This document shows positions 7,170-13,753 of a stretch of DNA of 17,224 nt, piece by piece. The DNA is from Lachnospiraceae bacterium UBA3632 (GTDB lineage: Bacteria; Bacillota; Clostridia; Lachnospirales; Lachnospiraceae): the NCBI GenBank assembly GCA_002373975.1, contig DFKZ01000102.1:1-17224 (forward strand), given 5' to 3'. Under the pieces are notes generated by a model. That model saw only the letters and a list, made by a program, of their open reading frames with translations. It had not been told where the DNA came from and made no database searches. Position 1 is the stretch's first letter. Every line of letters starts with the position of its first letter. The position numbers were made by a program, and so were the translations under genes.

Positions 7170-8579
7170 TTATAATAACCCGTCACCGGCAATTGTTCCG
7201 GCTTCATACGCTGAAATTATCCCAGACATTTTTGTGTTTGAAAGCATTTGCTCCTGAAGGACCGTTTCTACACTCTGTTTGTGGTAGATTTCCTCCTGTA
7301 AACGCTTTCTCTCCTCGGCAACCTTCAGACTATATTCCCTGTTTTCTTTTTCCTGCTGAACCTTTTTCTCTCTTTTAGCCTTCTGTTCCTCTTCAAATTG
7401 ACGCAAATCTGCCTCAGACGGTCCTGATATATGTCCGCCTCCACCTGTTACACGAAAATGCGCTATATCACCATTTTCATCTAGTGCAATCAGATATGAT
7501 AACACCCTCCCCGGTCTTGTAGGATGATTCTGAATAAAACTTTCAACTTTTCCCATCACCTTCTCGGCCAATTCAGGATCTTTCTTCATTTTTTCTTCTA
7601 ATTCCGGCGGTACTACAATAGCCTTTTTCCCCAGTGTTGAATTCAGCCTTGACTGTACTGACGCATCAGACATTTCAGAATCTTTACCTGAAGGCTGCCA
7701 CTCCAAAACTGATCCATCCACTTCATCTTCAAAGAATCTTTCATACGGAAAATCATTTCGTTCCCATATTCCCTGTGAAATACCGGACGCATCCATAACA
7801 TGATATTTTGCACCTGGATATCGTGATTTCCACATATCCACCAGAGTCATATTATTTCCCATCTGCTGTGTTCTCTCCGAACTAATCGTAGAAGTTATTC
7901 TTGTTTCTCTCGGAACAGATGCGTCATAGACTTCATTGATCTGAATCTTTCCGTTTTTATACCACGATGGCTGAAGTTCTTCTTCTGAATACACTTTTCC
8001 GACAAAATGACTATTGTTCAGATACTCAGCATTCTGTGCTGTTAAGGTTTCCCTCAACGTTCTACCTTCAGACATAGCTTTCTCTATATCAATTCTGCCA
8101 TTATCAGTAGAATCGTAAAATTCACGAAAACCTTCGATATCAAAATCATCCTGCAGAAAATCCTTCCAGAAGGATTCCTGTGTTGCAAATGTCAATCTCT
8201 CATCATTTGAAAAGCTTTTCAAAAAATCTTGAACTTTTTTATAATCGCCAGGAGATTCAAAAGATAGGCTCCAGAGTTCTCTCGCAGATAGCTTCCCGCC
8301 AACATCAGACCTCTTTCCACATACAATTCCATCTTTTGAATAAGAAGTCGTATATCTTATATCAACAGGAACCTTTTCATTTGTTTCAGGATCTGTATAT
8401 TCTGTATGTCTTGTGACTACTGATTCACGTACAGATTCTCTGCTACGGACAGTTGACATTTCCGCTGCTGAATCCATTGTTTTTGAAAAATCACTCGATG
8501 CTGTATTCTTTGCTTTTGTCGACTGATTTACCCGTACATCATAAATAGAGCCATATGTTCCCAATCCACCTATTGTCAT
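7170..8579 (-). CDS. signal-peptide-less 469-aa protein (DUF6033-like)
   Basis: Function unknown; assignment to the DUF6033-type family rests on memory of its sequence style. No signal peptide or membrane segment is visible. The N-terminus (MTIGGLGTYGSIYDVRVNQ) is followed by a Ser/Thr-rich disordered stretch to about residue 55 and a mixed region to about 240. Next is a conserved-looking domain: KSRYPGAKYHVMDASGIS (251-268), LGKKAIVVPPELEEKM (316-331) and RVTGGGGHISGPSEADL (376-392). A long charged coiled coil covers about 393-435. The region 316-382 aligns by eye with residues 46-120 of the upstream 197-aa protein, so the two are distant paralogues. The start at 8579 has AAAGGAG five nt upstream. 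The gene is preceded by RNA element copy B. Confidence 0.85.
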   Translation of the reverse strand: MTIGGLGTYGSIYDVRVNQSTKAKNTASSDFSKTMDSAAEMSTVRSRESVRESVVTRHTEYTDPETNEKVPVDIRYTTSYSKDGIVCGKRSDVGGKLSARELWSLSFESPGDYKKVQDFLKSFSNDERLTFATQESFWKDFLQDDFDIEGFREFYDSTDNGRIDIEKAMSEGRTLRETLTAQNAEYLNNSHFVGKVYSEEELQPSWYKNGKIQINEVYDASVPRETRITSTISSERTQQMGNNMTLVDMWKSRYPGAKYHVMDASGISQGIWERNDFPYERFFEDEVDGSVLEWQPSGKDSEMSDASVQSRLNSTLGKKAIVVPPELEEKMKKDPELAEKVMGKVESFIQNHPTRPGRVLSYLIALDENGDIAHFRVTGGGGHISGPSEADLRQFEEEQKAKREKKVQQEKENREYSLKVAEERKRLQEEIYHKQSVETVLQEQMLSNTKMSGIISAYEAGTIAGDGLL

Positions 8580-8591
8580 TAGTTCTCCTTT

Positions 8592-8647
8592 CCGCAGCTC
8601 ATCTGTCAGTCAGAGCTGCACCGCTCCCCGGAAAGGTCCGAGCGGTA
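8592..8647 (-). promoter_or_regulatory. conserved two-hairpin RNA element, copy B (5' leader of the 469-aa gene)
   Basis: Second copy of the 56-nt element. The second stem is GCAGCTC/GAGCTGC here against GTAGCCC/GGGCTGC in copy A: one double compensatory change and one GU-to-GC change. The first hairpin has an inner CGGA/TCCG. Its 3' stem ends two or three nt before the AAAGGAG of the 469-aa gene, so folding or protein binding could directly affect ribosome access. A TATAAT (8668-8673, minus strand) about 20 nt upstream may be the -10 of a separate promoter, but no good -35 is visible. Confidence 0.75.
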
Positions 8648-8671
8648 TATTGTATTTATATTCTGTCATTA

Positions 8672-8721
8672 TATAAAAGCACCTGTAAACAGGTATTTAT
8701 CAATCCCTTGATTACAGATGC
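8672..8721 (-). terminator. terminator-like hairpin between the 197-aa and 469-aa genes
   Basis: On the minus strand GCATCTGTAA (8712-8721) pairs with TTACAGGTGC (8679-8688), followed by TTTTATAT. A shorter hairpin, ACCTGT/ACAGGT, can form from the 3' arm alone, and TCAA/TTGA can pair inside the loop. It could limit read-through from the LytTR-controlled promoter into the 469-aa gene. Confidence 0.65.
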
Positions 8722-8726
8722 TCTCC

Positions 8727-8777
8727 TTAGCCTTTATATAGTTTTCTGTATATTATATCGGCATCGTCGCATTTCAT
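8727..8777 (-). CDS. possible 16-aa peptide ORF
   Basis: A 16-codon frame (MKCDDADIIYRKLYKG) starts 21 bp after the 197-aa gene stop. A well-placed AGGAG lies nine nt upstream, and the stop abuts the terminator hairpin. It has no leader, membrane segment or AgrD-like features. It may be a leader or attenuator peptide, a signalling peptide, or a chance frame. Only the ribosome binding site supports it. Confidence 0.35.
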   Translation of the reverse strand: MKCDDADIIYRKLYKG

Positions 8778-8797
8778 ATAAACCGTCTCCTATGATT

Positions 8798-9391
8798 TTA
8801 CGCTTTCACATCAAATCCCCCCAGAGCCGACACCCCAGCCTGCATAGATAGCTTCATTGCAAACTGATTTGTCAGATCAGCCATATCCTTTCCCTTCAGT
8901 TCCATCTTATACGGGGCCATCTCCATGTTCTTAGATTCTGCCCTTTTCTGTTCAAGTTTCTTATCTGCAGCTTTCTGTTCATCCCTTTTCTCTTTGATCT
9001 TCTCAAGCCACTTATCAATTTCTGAATCAGTTCCGCCCCCATCCGTTACAACTACCGTTGTCATGGTGCTATACTCTTCGCCAAATTCTATAGATACCGA
9101 TTTGAGTGTTGAGCCATGTGCAATAGCAGACTTCTGAGCTGCCTCTATATAATCCGTTGCTTTACCTAATTCCCTCTCTAGCCATGCTCCTGTTTTCTCA
9201 TCAGCCATAGCTTTTCGCATCAATCCACCTGTTACCGAAACAGCTGCATTCTTTCCAGGAGTCAGACACCCGAACTTTTGTGTCAAATAACTCGAATACT
9301 CCCGAACATTATTATACTTTCCGGTTTTACTTGTATTGTTATTCTGATAACCGGTACTGATTCCTGTATAATCTCCAATCTTCATAGACAT
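8798..9391 (-). CDS. signal-peptide-less 197-aa protein (DUF6033-like)
   Basis: Function unknown. The N-terminus (MSMKIGDYTGISTGYQNNNT) is polar and Asn/Ser/Thr rich with no signal peptide. A small domain spans about 40-120 and contains LTPGKNAAVSVTGGLMRKAM and TTVVVTDGGG. A charged coiled coil follows (125-155), then a C-terminal helix, LTNQFAMKLSMQAGVSALGG. The 46-120 region aligns by eye with 316-382 of the downstream 469-aa protein: GK-x-A-V, a helix with a KM/KAM, and a strand ending VT-x-GGG. The start at 9391 is preferred because GAGAGG is about eight nt upstream; ATG 9397, GTG 9400 and ATG 9385 are alternatives. It is the first gene behind a LytTR-type promoter overlapping the kinase stop codon. 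Confidence 0.85.
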   Translation of the reverse strand: MSMKIGDYTGISTGYQNNNTSKTGKYNNVREYSSYLTQKFGCLTPGKNAAVSVTGGLMRKAMADEKTGAWLERELGKATDYIEAAQKSAIAHGSTLKSVSIEFGEEYSTMTTVVVTDGGGTDSEIDKWLEKIKEKRDEQKAADKKLEQKRAESKNMEMAPYKMELKGKDMADLTNQFAMKLSMQAGVSALGGFDVKA

Positions 9392-9450
9392 AGCCATCAC
9401 CTCTCTTGATCATTTTCCCAAGGCAGATTTGAAAACAATCTCCCTTTGCC

Positions 9451-9518
9451 TATATTATCGTTGGAATACTTCCGAATAATAACATCCTTTGCATGAACGA
9501 CGTCATTTTTGCAGTGAA
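9451..9518 (-). promoter_or_regulatory. second LytTR-type promoter, overlapping the kinase gene end
   Basis: Direct repeats TTTGCATGAA (9488-9497) and TTGCAGTGAA (9509-9518), 21 bp apart, match the pair upstream of the response regulator. Even the intervening CGACG is shared. Exactly 27 bp separate the inner repeat and its adjoining base from GATAATAT (9452-9459), the same spacing as GATATAAT at the other promoter. The outer repeat covers the last codons of the kinase gene. Confidence 0.75.
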
Positions 9519-10939
9519 ATCTTCCCACTCAGCATCACAGTCAGCAAAAACTTCTTCCTGCCTCCATCTGACCTCATCTCAATATCCACATCCCCCATAT
9601 ACTTCCGTGCACACTTCTGGATATTGGAAAGACCTATACCATGAAGACGTTTGTTCTTTTTGTTTGTCACAGGCAGCCCCGTATCTTTATCCAGCGTCAC
9701 ACCGCCGTCAAAATCATTTTCAACCTCGATGAAGAACAGCGTCCCTTTCATATAAGACCGAAGCATAACCTCCCTGCTTCCATTCATACATCGACATGCC
9801 TCAAAAGCATTATCAAGCGCATTATTAAGAATAACAGCGATATCATATATATCGATCTGCTCAGCAGTAGGAGCCACAAAATCAGCAACAAAGGATATTC
9901 CATATTTTCCGGCTTCCTGCTGTCGTTGATAAATGATGATATCGGTAATCGGATTTCCGCTTTTTGAAGAGAAGTCTAATCTGTCAACCGCATCCTCTAT
10001 CTGTCCAATGTATCCGTCTATCTCCTTTATATCCGCATTGCCACAGCTATTCACATACTGCACAATGTTGTTCAGATGGTTTCGCATATCATGCTTCATT
10101 CCCCTAAGATCCGTATAGATTTCTTCAATATCAGAAATCTCTCTATGGAGCTGTTCTACCTGTTTTTCAAGTATTATCTGCTTCCTGCTTTCTTCATTTC
10201 GCTCGATCAGATACTGGAACAGTATCATAGTTGCAATAATAGACCCCATCAAAAGCACACATATTACTATGACCCAGAACATAGCCTCCGGTGCCTGCTC
10301 ATAGACCAATGCAGACATACCTTCGGCAGCTTTCACCACCAGAATTCGTAGTGTGATAGATACACATATCGCTGTAACACAAGGGAACAGTATGAAAACG
10401 CTCTCCGCTATGCTTGGCTCATATCCCCTGTATTTATATTTCCTGCTCAGTATCCTCAAATAAATACTGATTATTGCAACATATGCAGCCACACAAATAA
10501 AACACTGAATGCCCAGGTACACATATGTTATCAGCCTTGCTCTTTCTAAAGTCATTTCTTCAGCAGAAACGATCATGCTTTCAACAAAACCACCTGATAA
10601 TGATGATATAAGACTGTAAAGCACGCTAATAATGTATCTTGTCAGCTTTCTTCCAGCAGAAAAACTTAAGGCAACAAAAATCTGCTTTTTATAATCCCAT
10701 TTGAAAAAGACTGATTGTAATGCGAAAAGTAATGCAAGATTTGCCACAACACCTATTACATCATTATCAATTTCAAGCCACTCATTTAGCACGATATCCA
10801 CGCCCAGGTATATGATCGTCCATAGGATTACAGTCACCCGCTTGGAATATCTTGAATTAAGTATGTTCTGATTGAAGAGTCCGCTTGCTATAGCTTCCGA
10901 AATATATAAAGGTAATGATAAGAAATAGAAATTAAACAT
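9503..10939 (-). CDS. AgrC-like GHKL sensor histidine kinase
   Basis: 478-aa membrane sensor kinase. Six or seven hydrophobic segments fill residues 1-245, as in peptide-sensing AgrC/ComD kinases. A coiled linker follows (about 246-278), then the phosphoacceptor region GMKHDMRNHLNNIVQY with H283, the N box LNNALDNAFEA (371-381), and the G box LHGIGLSNI (432-440). The ATG at 10939 overlaps the response regulator stop, so the pair is translationally coupled. No agrB or agrD-like gene is near, so the ligand is either encoded elsewhere or not an autoinducer. The last codons double as part of a LytTR operator for the next gene. Confidence 0.95.
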   Translation of the reverse strand: MFNFYFLSLPLYISEAIASGLFNQNILNSRYSKRVTVILWTIIYLGVDIVLNEWLEIDNDVIGVVANLALLFALQSVFFKWDYKKQIFVALSFSAGRKLTRYIISVLYSLISSLSGGFVESMIVSAEEMTLERARLITYVYLGIQCFICVAAYVAIISIYLRILSRKYKYRGYEPSIAESVFILFPCVTAICVSITLRILVVKAAEGMSALVYEQAPEAMFWVIVICVLLMGSIIATMILFQYLIERNEESRKQIILEKQVEQLHREISDIEEIYTDLRGMKHDMRNHLNNIVQYVNSCGNADIKEIDGYIGQIEDAVDRLDFSSKSGNPITDIIIYQRQQEAGKYGISFVADFVAPTAEQIDIYDIAVILNNALDNAFEACRCMNGSREVMLRSYMKGTLFFIEVENDFDGGVTLDKDTGLPVTNKKNKRLHGIGLSNIQKCARKYMGDVDIEMRSDGGRKKFLLTVMLSGKISLQK

Positions 10940-11654
10940 TCACGATACCCCCGTTCTTTGCATAACGAAGATATGCCTTAACAAAATCCGTATACTTCTT
11001 CTCAGCAAGCATAATACTGTCACCGTTAAGAACCTGAATACTATTCGCAGAGTATGCCGTCACCTTTTCAAGATTGACAAGATACCCCCTGTGACACCTG
11101 AAAAAAGAATCTCCGAGTACATTTTCAAGATCATACATTCTGGCATAGGTCTCGGTCATTCCATCATCCATATGAAAGACAACCTTTCGGTCACTGCTCT
11201 CAACATACTGAATCGCCTTAAGAAACAGCTTTTTTCTGGTTTCTCCATCCTTAACGATGATGTACTTATCATTGTATTCTTCTAATGTTTTGACTTCCTT
11301 CTCCGCCCTTTTGAACACCTCTTTGAACTTATCTTCGTTGATTGGTTTCACAAGATAGTGGAAAGCATTAACATCAAATGCATCTTCCATATACTCCCTG
11401 AATCCGGTAATGAAGATAATGATGCTCCGCTTCCCGGACTTCTCCTGACTTTTGCGGATACGTTTAGCAAGCTCAATCCCGGAAACATTTCCCATCTCGA
11501 TATCCAGAAAATAAATATCATGATCTATGCCTGTAGAAATCATATCCTCTCCGGAAGCATATTGGCAGATATCAGAATCTGGTGCTTGCCTTTTAATCAT
11601 CGAGGATATCTGTTCTCTGATCTTTTTGTCGTCGTCACATACAGCTATTTTCAT
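10932..11654 (-). CDS. LytTR-family response regulator (AgrA/VirR-like)
   Basis: 240-aa DNA-binding regulator. The receiver domain (1-120) has the acidic pocket C-D-D-D (D7-D9), phosphoacceptor D51 in YFLDIEM, T83 and K103 in LVKP. The LytTR domain (about 130-235) contains the characteristic FFRCHRGYLVNL. The start at 11654 is chosen because AAAGGA lies eight nt upstream and the receiver begins immediately; a longer frame to 11822 would run back through the promoter and terminator. It forms an overlapping pair with the kinase. Paired direct repeats at its own promoter and at the promoter behind the kinase indicate autoregulation plus control of the downstream genes. Confidence 0.96.
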   Translation of the reverse strand: MKIAVCDDDKKIREQISSMIKRQAPDSDICQYASGEDMISTGIDHDIYFLDIEMGNVSGIELAKRIRKSQEKSGKRSIIIFITGFREYMEDAFDVNAFHYLVKPINEDKFKEVFKRAEKEVKTLEEYNDKYIIVKDGETRKKLFLKAIQYVESSDRKVVFHMDDGMTETYARMYDLENVLGDSFFRCHRGYLVNLEKVTAYSANSIQVLNGDSIMLAEKKYTDFVKAYLRYAKNGGIVNV

Positions 11655-11693
11655 ACATAAAATCCTTTCACGGGGACATTTCCCCTTATCATT

Positions 11694-11760
11694 ATTATAT
11701 CGGTTTCCTGCAAAACATAATTCACTGACTTGTAGTGAACGACGGTTTTTTTGTAGTGAA
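11694..11760 (-). promoter_or_regulatory. LytTR-type promoter of the two-component operon
   Basis: Perfect 10-bp direct repeats TTGTAGTGAA at 11730-11739 and 11751-11760, two helical turns (21 bp) apart, upstream of a perfect TATAAT (11694-11699, minus strand). A half-site TTCACT (11721-11726) faces the inner repeat. No TTGACA-like -35 is present, which fits an activator-dependent promoter. LytTR regulators such as AgrA bind paired direct repeats of about 9 bp at this type of spacing. Confidence 0.82.
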
Positions 11761-11774
11761 ATTCTTTTCTCAAC

Positions 11775-11820
11775 AAAAAAAAAGCCCGCAGTCATCGGCT
11801 CATCACCGATAACCACGGGC
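11775..11820 (-). terminator. intrinsic terminator after the endolysin
   Basis: On the minus strand GCCCGTGGTTATCGG pairs along all 15 positions (three wobbles) with CCGATGACTGCGGGC around TGATGAG, followed by nine T residues. It ends the phage late transcript and separates it from the regulatory module. It is a near duplicate of the terminator at 5757-5800. Confidence 0.93.
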
Positions 11821-11836
11821 ACACCCTCAAATCATA

Positions 11837-13261
11837 TTAAACTTTCTTCGTATACGACAGAGCAATCCACCCAGCTCCGCTCTTCAGCCTTCCCCATCCA
11901 GCCTTAGAGCCTTTACCGGCTTTCACTTCCACAATCGTATACACTCCCGGCGGAACATACTTCCCTGTCCATGCCGTATTGGTACCATTTCCTTTCCGTA
12001 TCCTCAGATCCTTTGCCGTAACCCTCACAAGAAACGGACAATCTGCATTACTCATCCCGCCGGATGCAGGTAACTTGCCATCACCAGCATACTTCTCATA
12101 ATAACCCTGCCCGTACCCAGCACGCTTCTTCTGTACTGCATCACTCTGATCAGCAGGTCTCTCATACCATAACAACACCGCATCCGATGCCTCCCTAACA
12201 TTCTCAGCATTCTGCAGCACAATCATCGCCGCCTGGTATCCTATATTAAGCTCCTTCCACAGGAAATCCAACTGCATCTGAAGGTCTCCGATGCTCTTTC
12301 CTTTATCCCTTGCAAACTTAAGAAGAGCTTCCTTTCTGCTCCAAAAAGTCCACTGAGCCAGACCGTATCCGGCCTTATCCCTTACAAAATCAGGATAAGC
12401 ATTTTCATCAACAAGTCGTGTATATTCGGCATCCGTGATATTCAGCTTCTTCTCATAACTGTTCTGAAGATTATTCGCTCTCAGTCCTGATTCTGCATAA
12501 AGATTTCCCATAAGCCCGGCAACGCCGTAGGCATTCCCAATCTTCCTCATAAGATAATCCCAGATGGTCTTTTCAGGATTATCAACCTTATCAGCCACCG
12601 GCACATCATCTGACGGAACTGCACCCATAAGAGCTGCCACATCCGCTCTCACGGTATCCATGCTCTTTCCAAACTTAGGTAACCAGTGAAGCACATCCCC
12701 ATGATTGCTCCCCAGCCCAAGCTTATGAGAATCTGCATGACAGAGGATCGTGGGAACCTTCACGCCGTTCATGTTCACACTACCATTCGGGTCAATCCCG
12801 AACATCTGACAGAGATAGGCAGTCAGTTCGCAGGCCTCCTTATACACCTTTGCAAAATACTCCGCATCATTCAGCCCATCTTCACAGATCTCGAACTGGA
12901 TCCAGCCGTTGTTGCAGGAACCCTTACTACCGGAACCACACCCCCACGGCCTAAAATCCCACGGCATAGTCTGAACCGCCGCAACGCTGCCGTCAGCCAG
13001 CTTCCCGATCCAGGCATTAAGCCCGGCCTGTACCGAACTATGATTCCAGTCATTCCCGTAGGCGTTCTTCCCTATCAGCTTTATCATCGCATCCCTGTCC
13101 GCCGCATTGTCATCCGGCTGGACATATCTCTTGATCGTCGGATTATTCGCACCGGTGCTATGCCAGAGCACGCCCTTCACCGCCATCTTCTTCGTACCCT
13201 TATAGCAGGTACTCTGCGTCATCATGCAGATAATTGGCTTATTCTTATCACTGTACTTCAT
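11837..13261 (-). CDS. phage endolysin: N-acetylmuramoyl-L-alanine amidase + lysozyme domain + SH3b
   Basis: 474-aa multidomain peptidoglycan hydrolase for host lysis. Residues 28-210 form an amidase_2/PGRP-like domain with VLWHSTGA (H34), CHADSH (H175) and GSNHGDVLHW supplying the metal ligands. Residues about 230-370 resemble the phage tail lysozyme type (Phage_lysozyme2), with a likely catalytic E257 in NLYAESGL and the AGYGLAQWT signature. Residues about 405-474 are an SH3-like wall-binding domain (DLRIRKGNGT, WGRLKSGAGWIAL). There is no signal peptide, so the upstream holin is expected to release it. The start at 13261 (or 13264) overlaps the holin end by 14 to 17 nt and has AAGGTGAGG just upstream. 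Confidence 0.93.
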   Translation of the reverse strand: MKYSDKNKPIICMMTQSTCYKGTKKMAVKGVLWHSTGANNPTIKRYVQPDDNAADRDAMIKLIGKNAYGNDWNHSSVQAGLNAWIGKLADGSVAAVQTMPWDFRPWGCGSGSKGSCNNGWIQFEICEDGLNDAEYFAKVYKEACELTAYLCQMFGIDPNGSVNMNGVKVPTILCHADSHKLGLGSNHGDVLHWLPKFGKSMDTVRADVAALMGAVPSDDVPVADKVDNPEKTIWDYLMRKIGNAYGVAGLMGNLYAESGLRANNLQNSYEKKLNITDAEYTRLVDENAYPDFVRDKAGYGLAQWTFWSRKEALLKFARDKGKSIGDLQMQLDFLWKELNIGYQAAMIVLQNAENVREASDAVLLWYERPADQSDAVQKKRAGYGQGYYEKYAGDGKLPASGGMSNADCPFLVRVTAKDLRIRKGNGTNTAWTGKYVPPGVYTIVEVKAGKGSKAGWGRLKSGAGWIALSYTKKV

Positions 13262-13676
13262 CATCCTCACCTTCCTTCTTGCTCCGATCATGCAGCTGCT
13301 CCAAAACCTTTTTCATCTTTTCCGGGATAGGTAAGCCCAGATGCCCCGCGTTCTCCAAAAGCGAAATCCCTTCATTGCTCAGATAGAAGAAGATCACCGC
13401 CGTTCTCAGCACGGATCCTGTTTTCAATACCTCTGCATCCAGCACATTCGCAATCCCTACAAGCAAAAAGATCAGCACCTTACGACAAATCCCTTTGAAT
13501 CCCACTTCGCTGGACAGCTTCTTATCCGCGACCGCACACATTACACCCGTGGCGTAATCGACAGCCACAAAAACCACCAACGCTATGAGCAAACCGTCAC
13601 AACCTCCCAAAAAGTAACCCAGCCATCCTCCGACAGCCGCAAACGCAACCTGAATCACATTCCAAAATTCCTTCAT
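13248..13676 (-). CDS. phage holin, toxin-secretion/holin_4 family
   Basis: 142-aa small membrane protein that should perforate the membrane and let the endolysin reach the wall. There are three or four hydrophobic segments: a first at about 5-24, a glycine-containing one in FLGGCDGLLIALVVFVAVDY, and others around IFLLVGIANVLDAEV and AVIFFYLSNEG. A charged C-terminal tail follows. The ATG at 13676 is chosen over upstream starts because GGAGG is eight nt away. Its ATGA overlaps the stop of the 26-codon gene upstream, and its own 3' end overlaps the endolysin start. Confidence 0.92.
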   Translation of the reverse strand: MKEFWNVIQVAFAAVGGWLGYFLGGCDGLLIALVVFVAVDYATGVMCAVADKKLSSEVGFKGICRKVLIFLLVGIANVLDAEVLKTGSVLRTAVIFFYLSNEGISLLENAGHLGLPIPEKMKKVLEQLHDRSKKEGEDDEVQ

Positions 13677-13753
13677 CGCCATGCCCTCCTTCGCATTAAA
13701 ATAGGCGGCTCCTTTCGGAAACCGCCGCCATAAAGCACCATATTCATAATCAT
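13673..13753 (-). CDS. 26-aa phage peptide bridging tail and holin genes
   Basis: A 26-codon frame (MIMNMVLYGGGFRKEPPI...) fits exactly between its neighbours. Its ATG shares a base with the stop of the preceding tail gene (TGATG), and its TGA overlaps the holin ATG (ATGA). Such double overlap is typical of real, translationally coupled phage genes. A hairpin lies inside it. I do not recognise the peptide; it could be a small structural or lysis-timing peptide, or simply a coupling frame. Confidence 0.5.
   Translation of the reverse strand: MIMNMVLYGGGFRKEPPILMRRRAWR
13704..13726 (-). promoter_or_regulatory. hairpin upstream of the holin start
   Basis: On the minus strand GGCGG pairs with CCGCC, with an inner TTCC/GGAG stem and a GAAA loop, followed by TATTTTAATG. 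It lies just upstream of the holin ribosome binding site. It could attenuate transcription or delay holin translation. The weak U-run makes full termination unlikely. Confidence 0.5.

Noticed and set aside
7052..7207. N-terminal extension of the 280-aa protein
   Set aside because: The extension runs through the conserved RNA element and overlaps the upstream gene; a good GGAG site lies before the start at 7051.
8727..8777. 16-aa peptide as an AgrD-type autoinducer precursor
   Set aside because: No amphipathic leader or acidic C-terminal recognition tail, and no AgrB-like protease nearby.
9421..9451. AGGCA/TGCCT hairpin after the kinase gene as a terminator
   Set aside because: No T-run follows it, and it lies just downstream of the second LytTR promoter -10, so it would sit in the leader of the next transcript.
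12686..13330. 214-codon plus-strand frame
   Set aside because: Antisense shadow of the endolysin and holin genes; composition rich in His, Arg and Pro as expected for a shadow.
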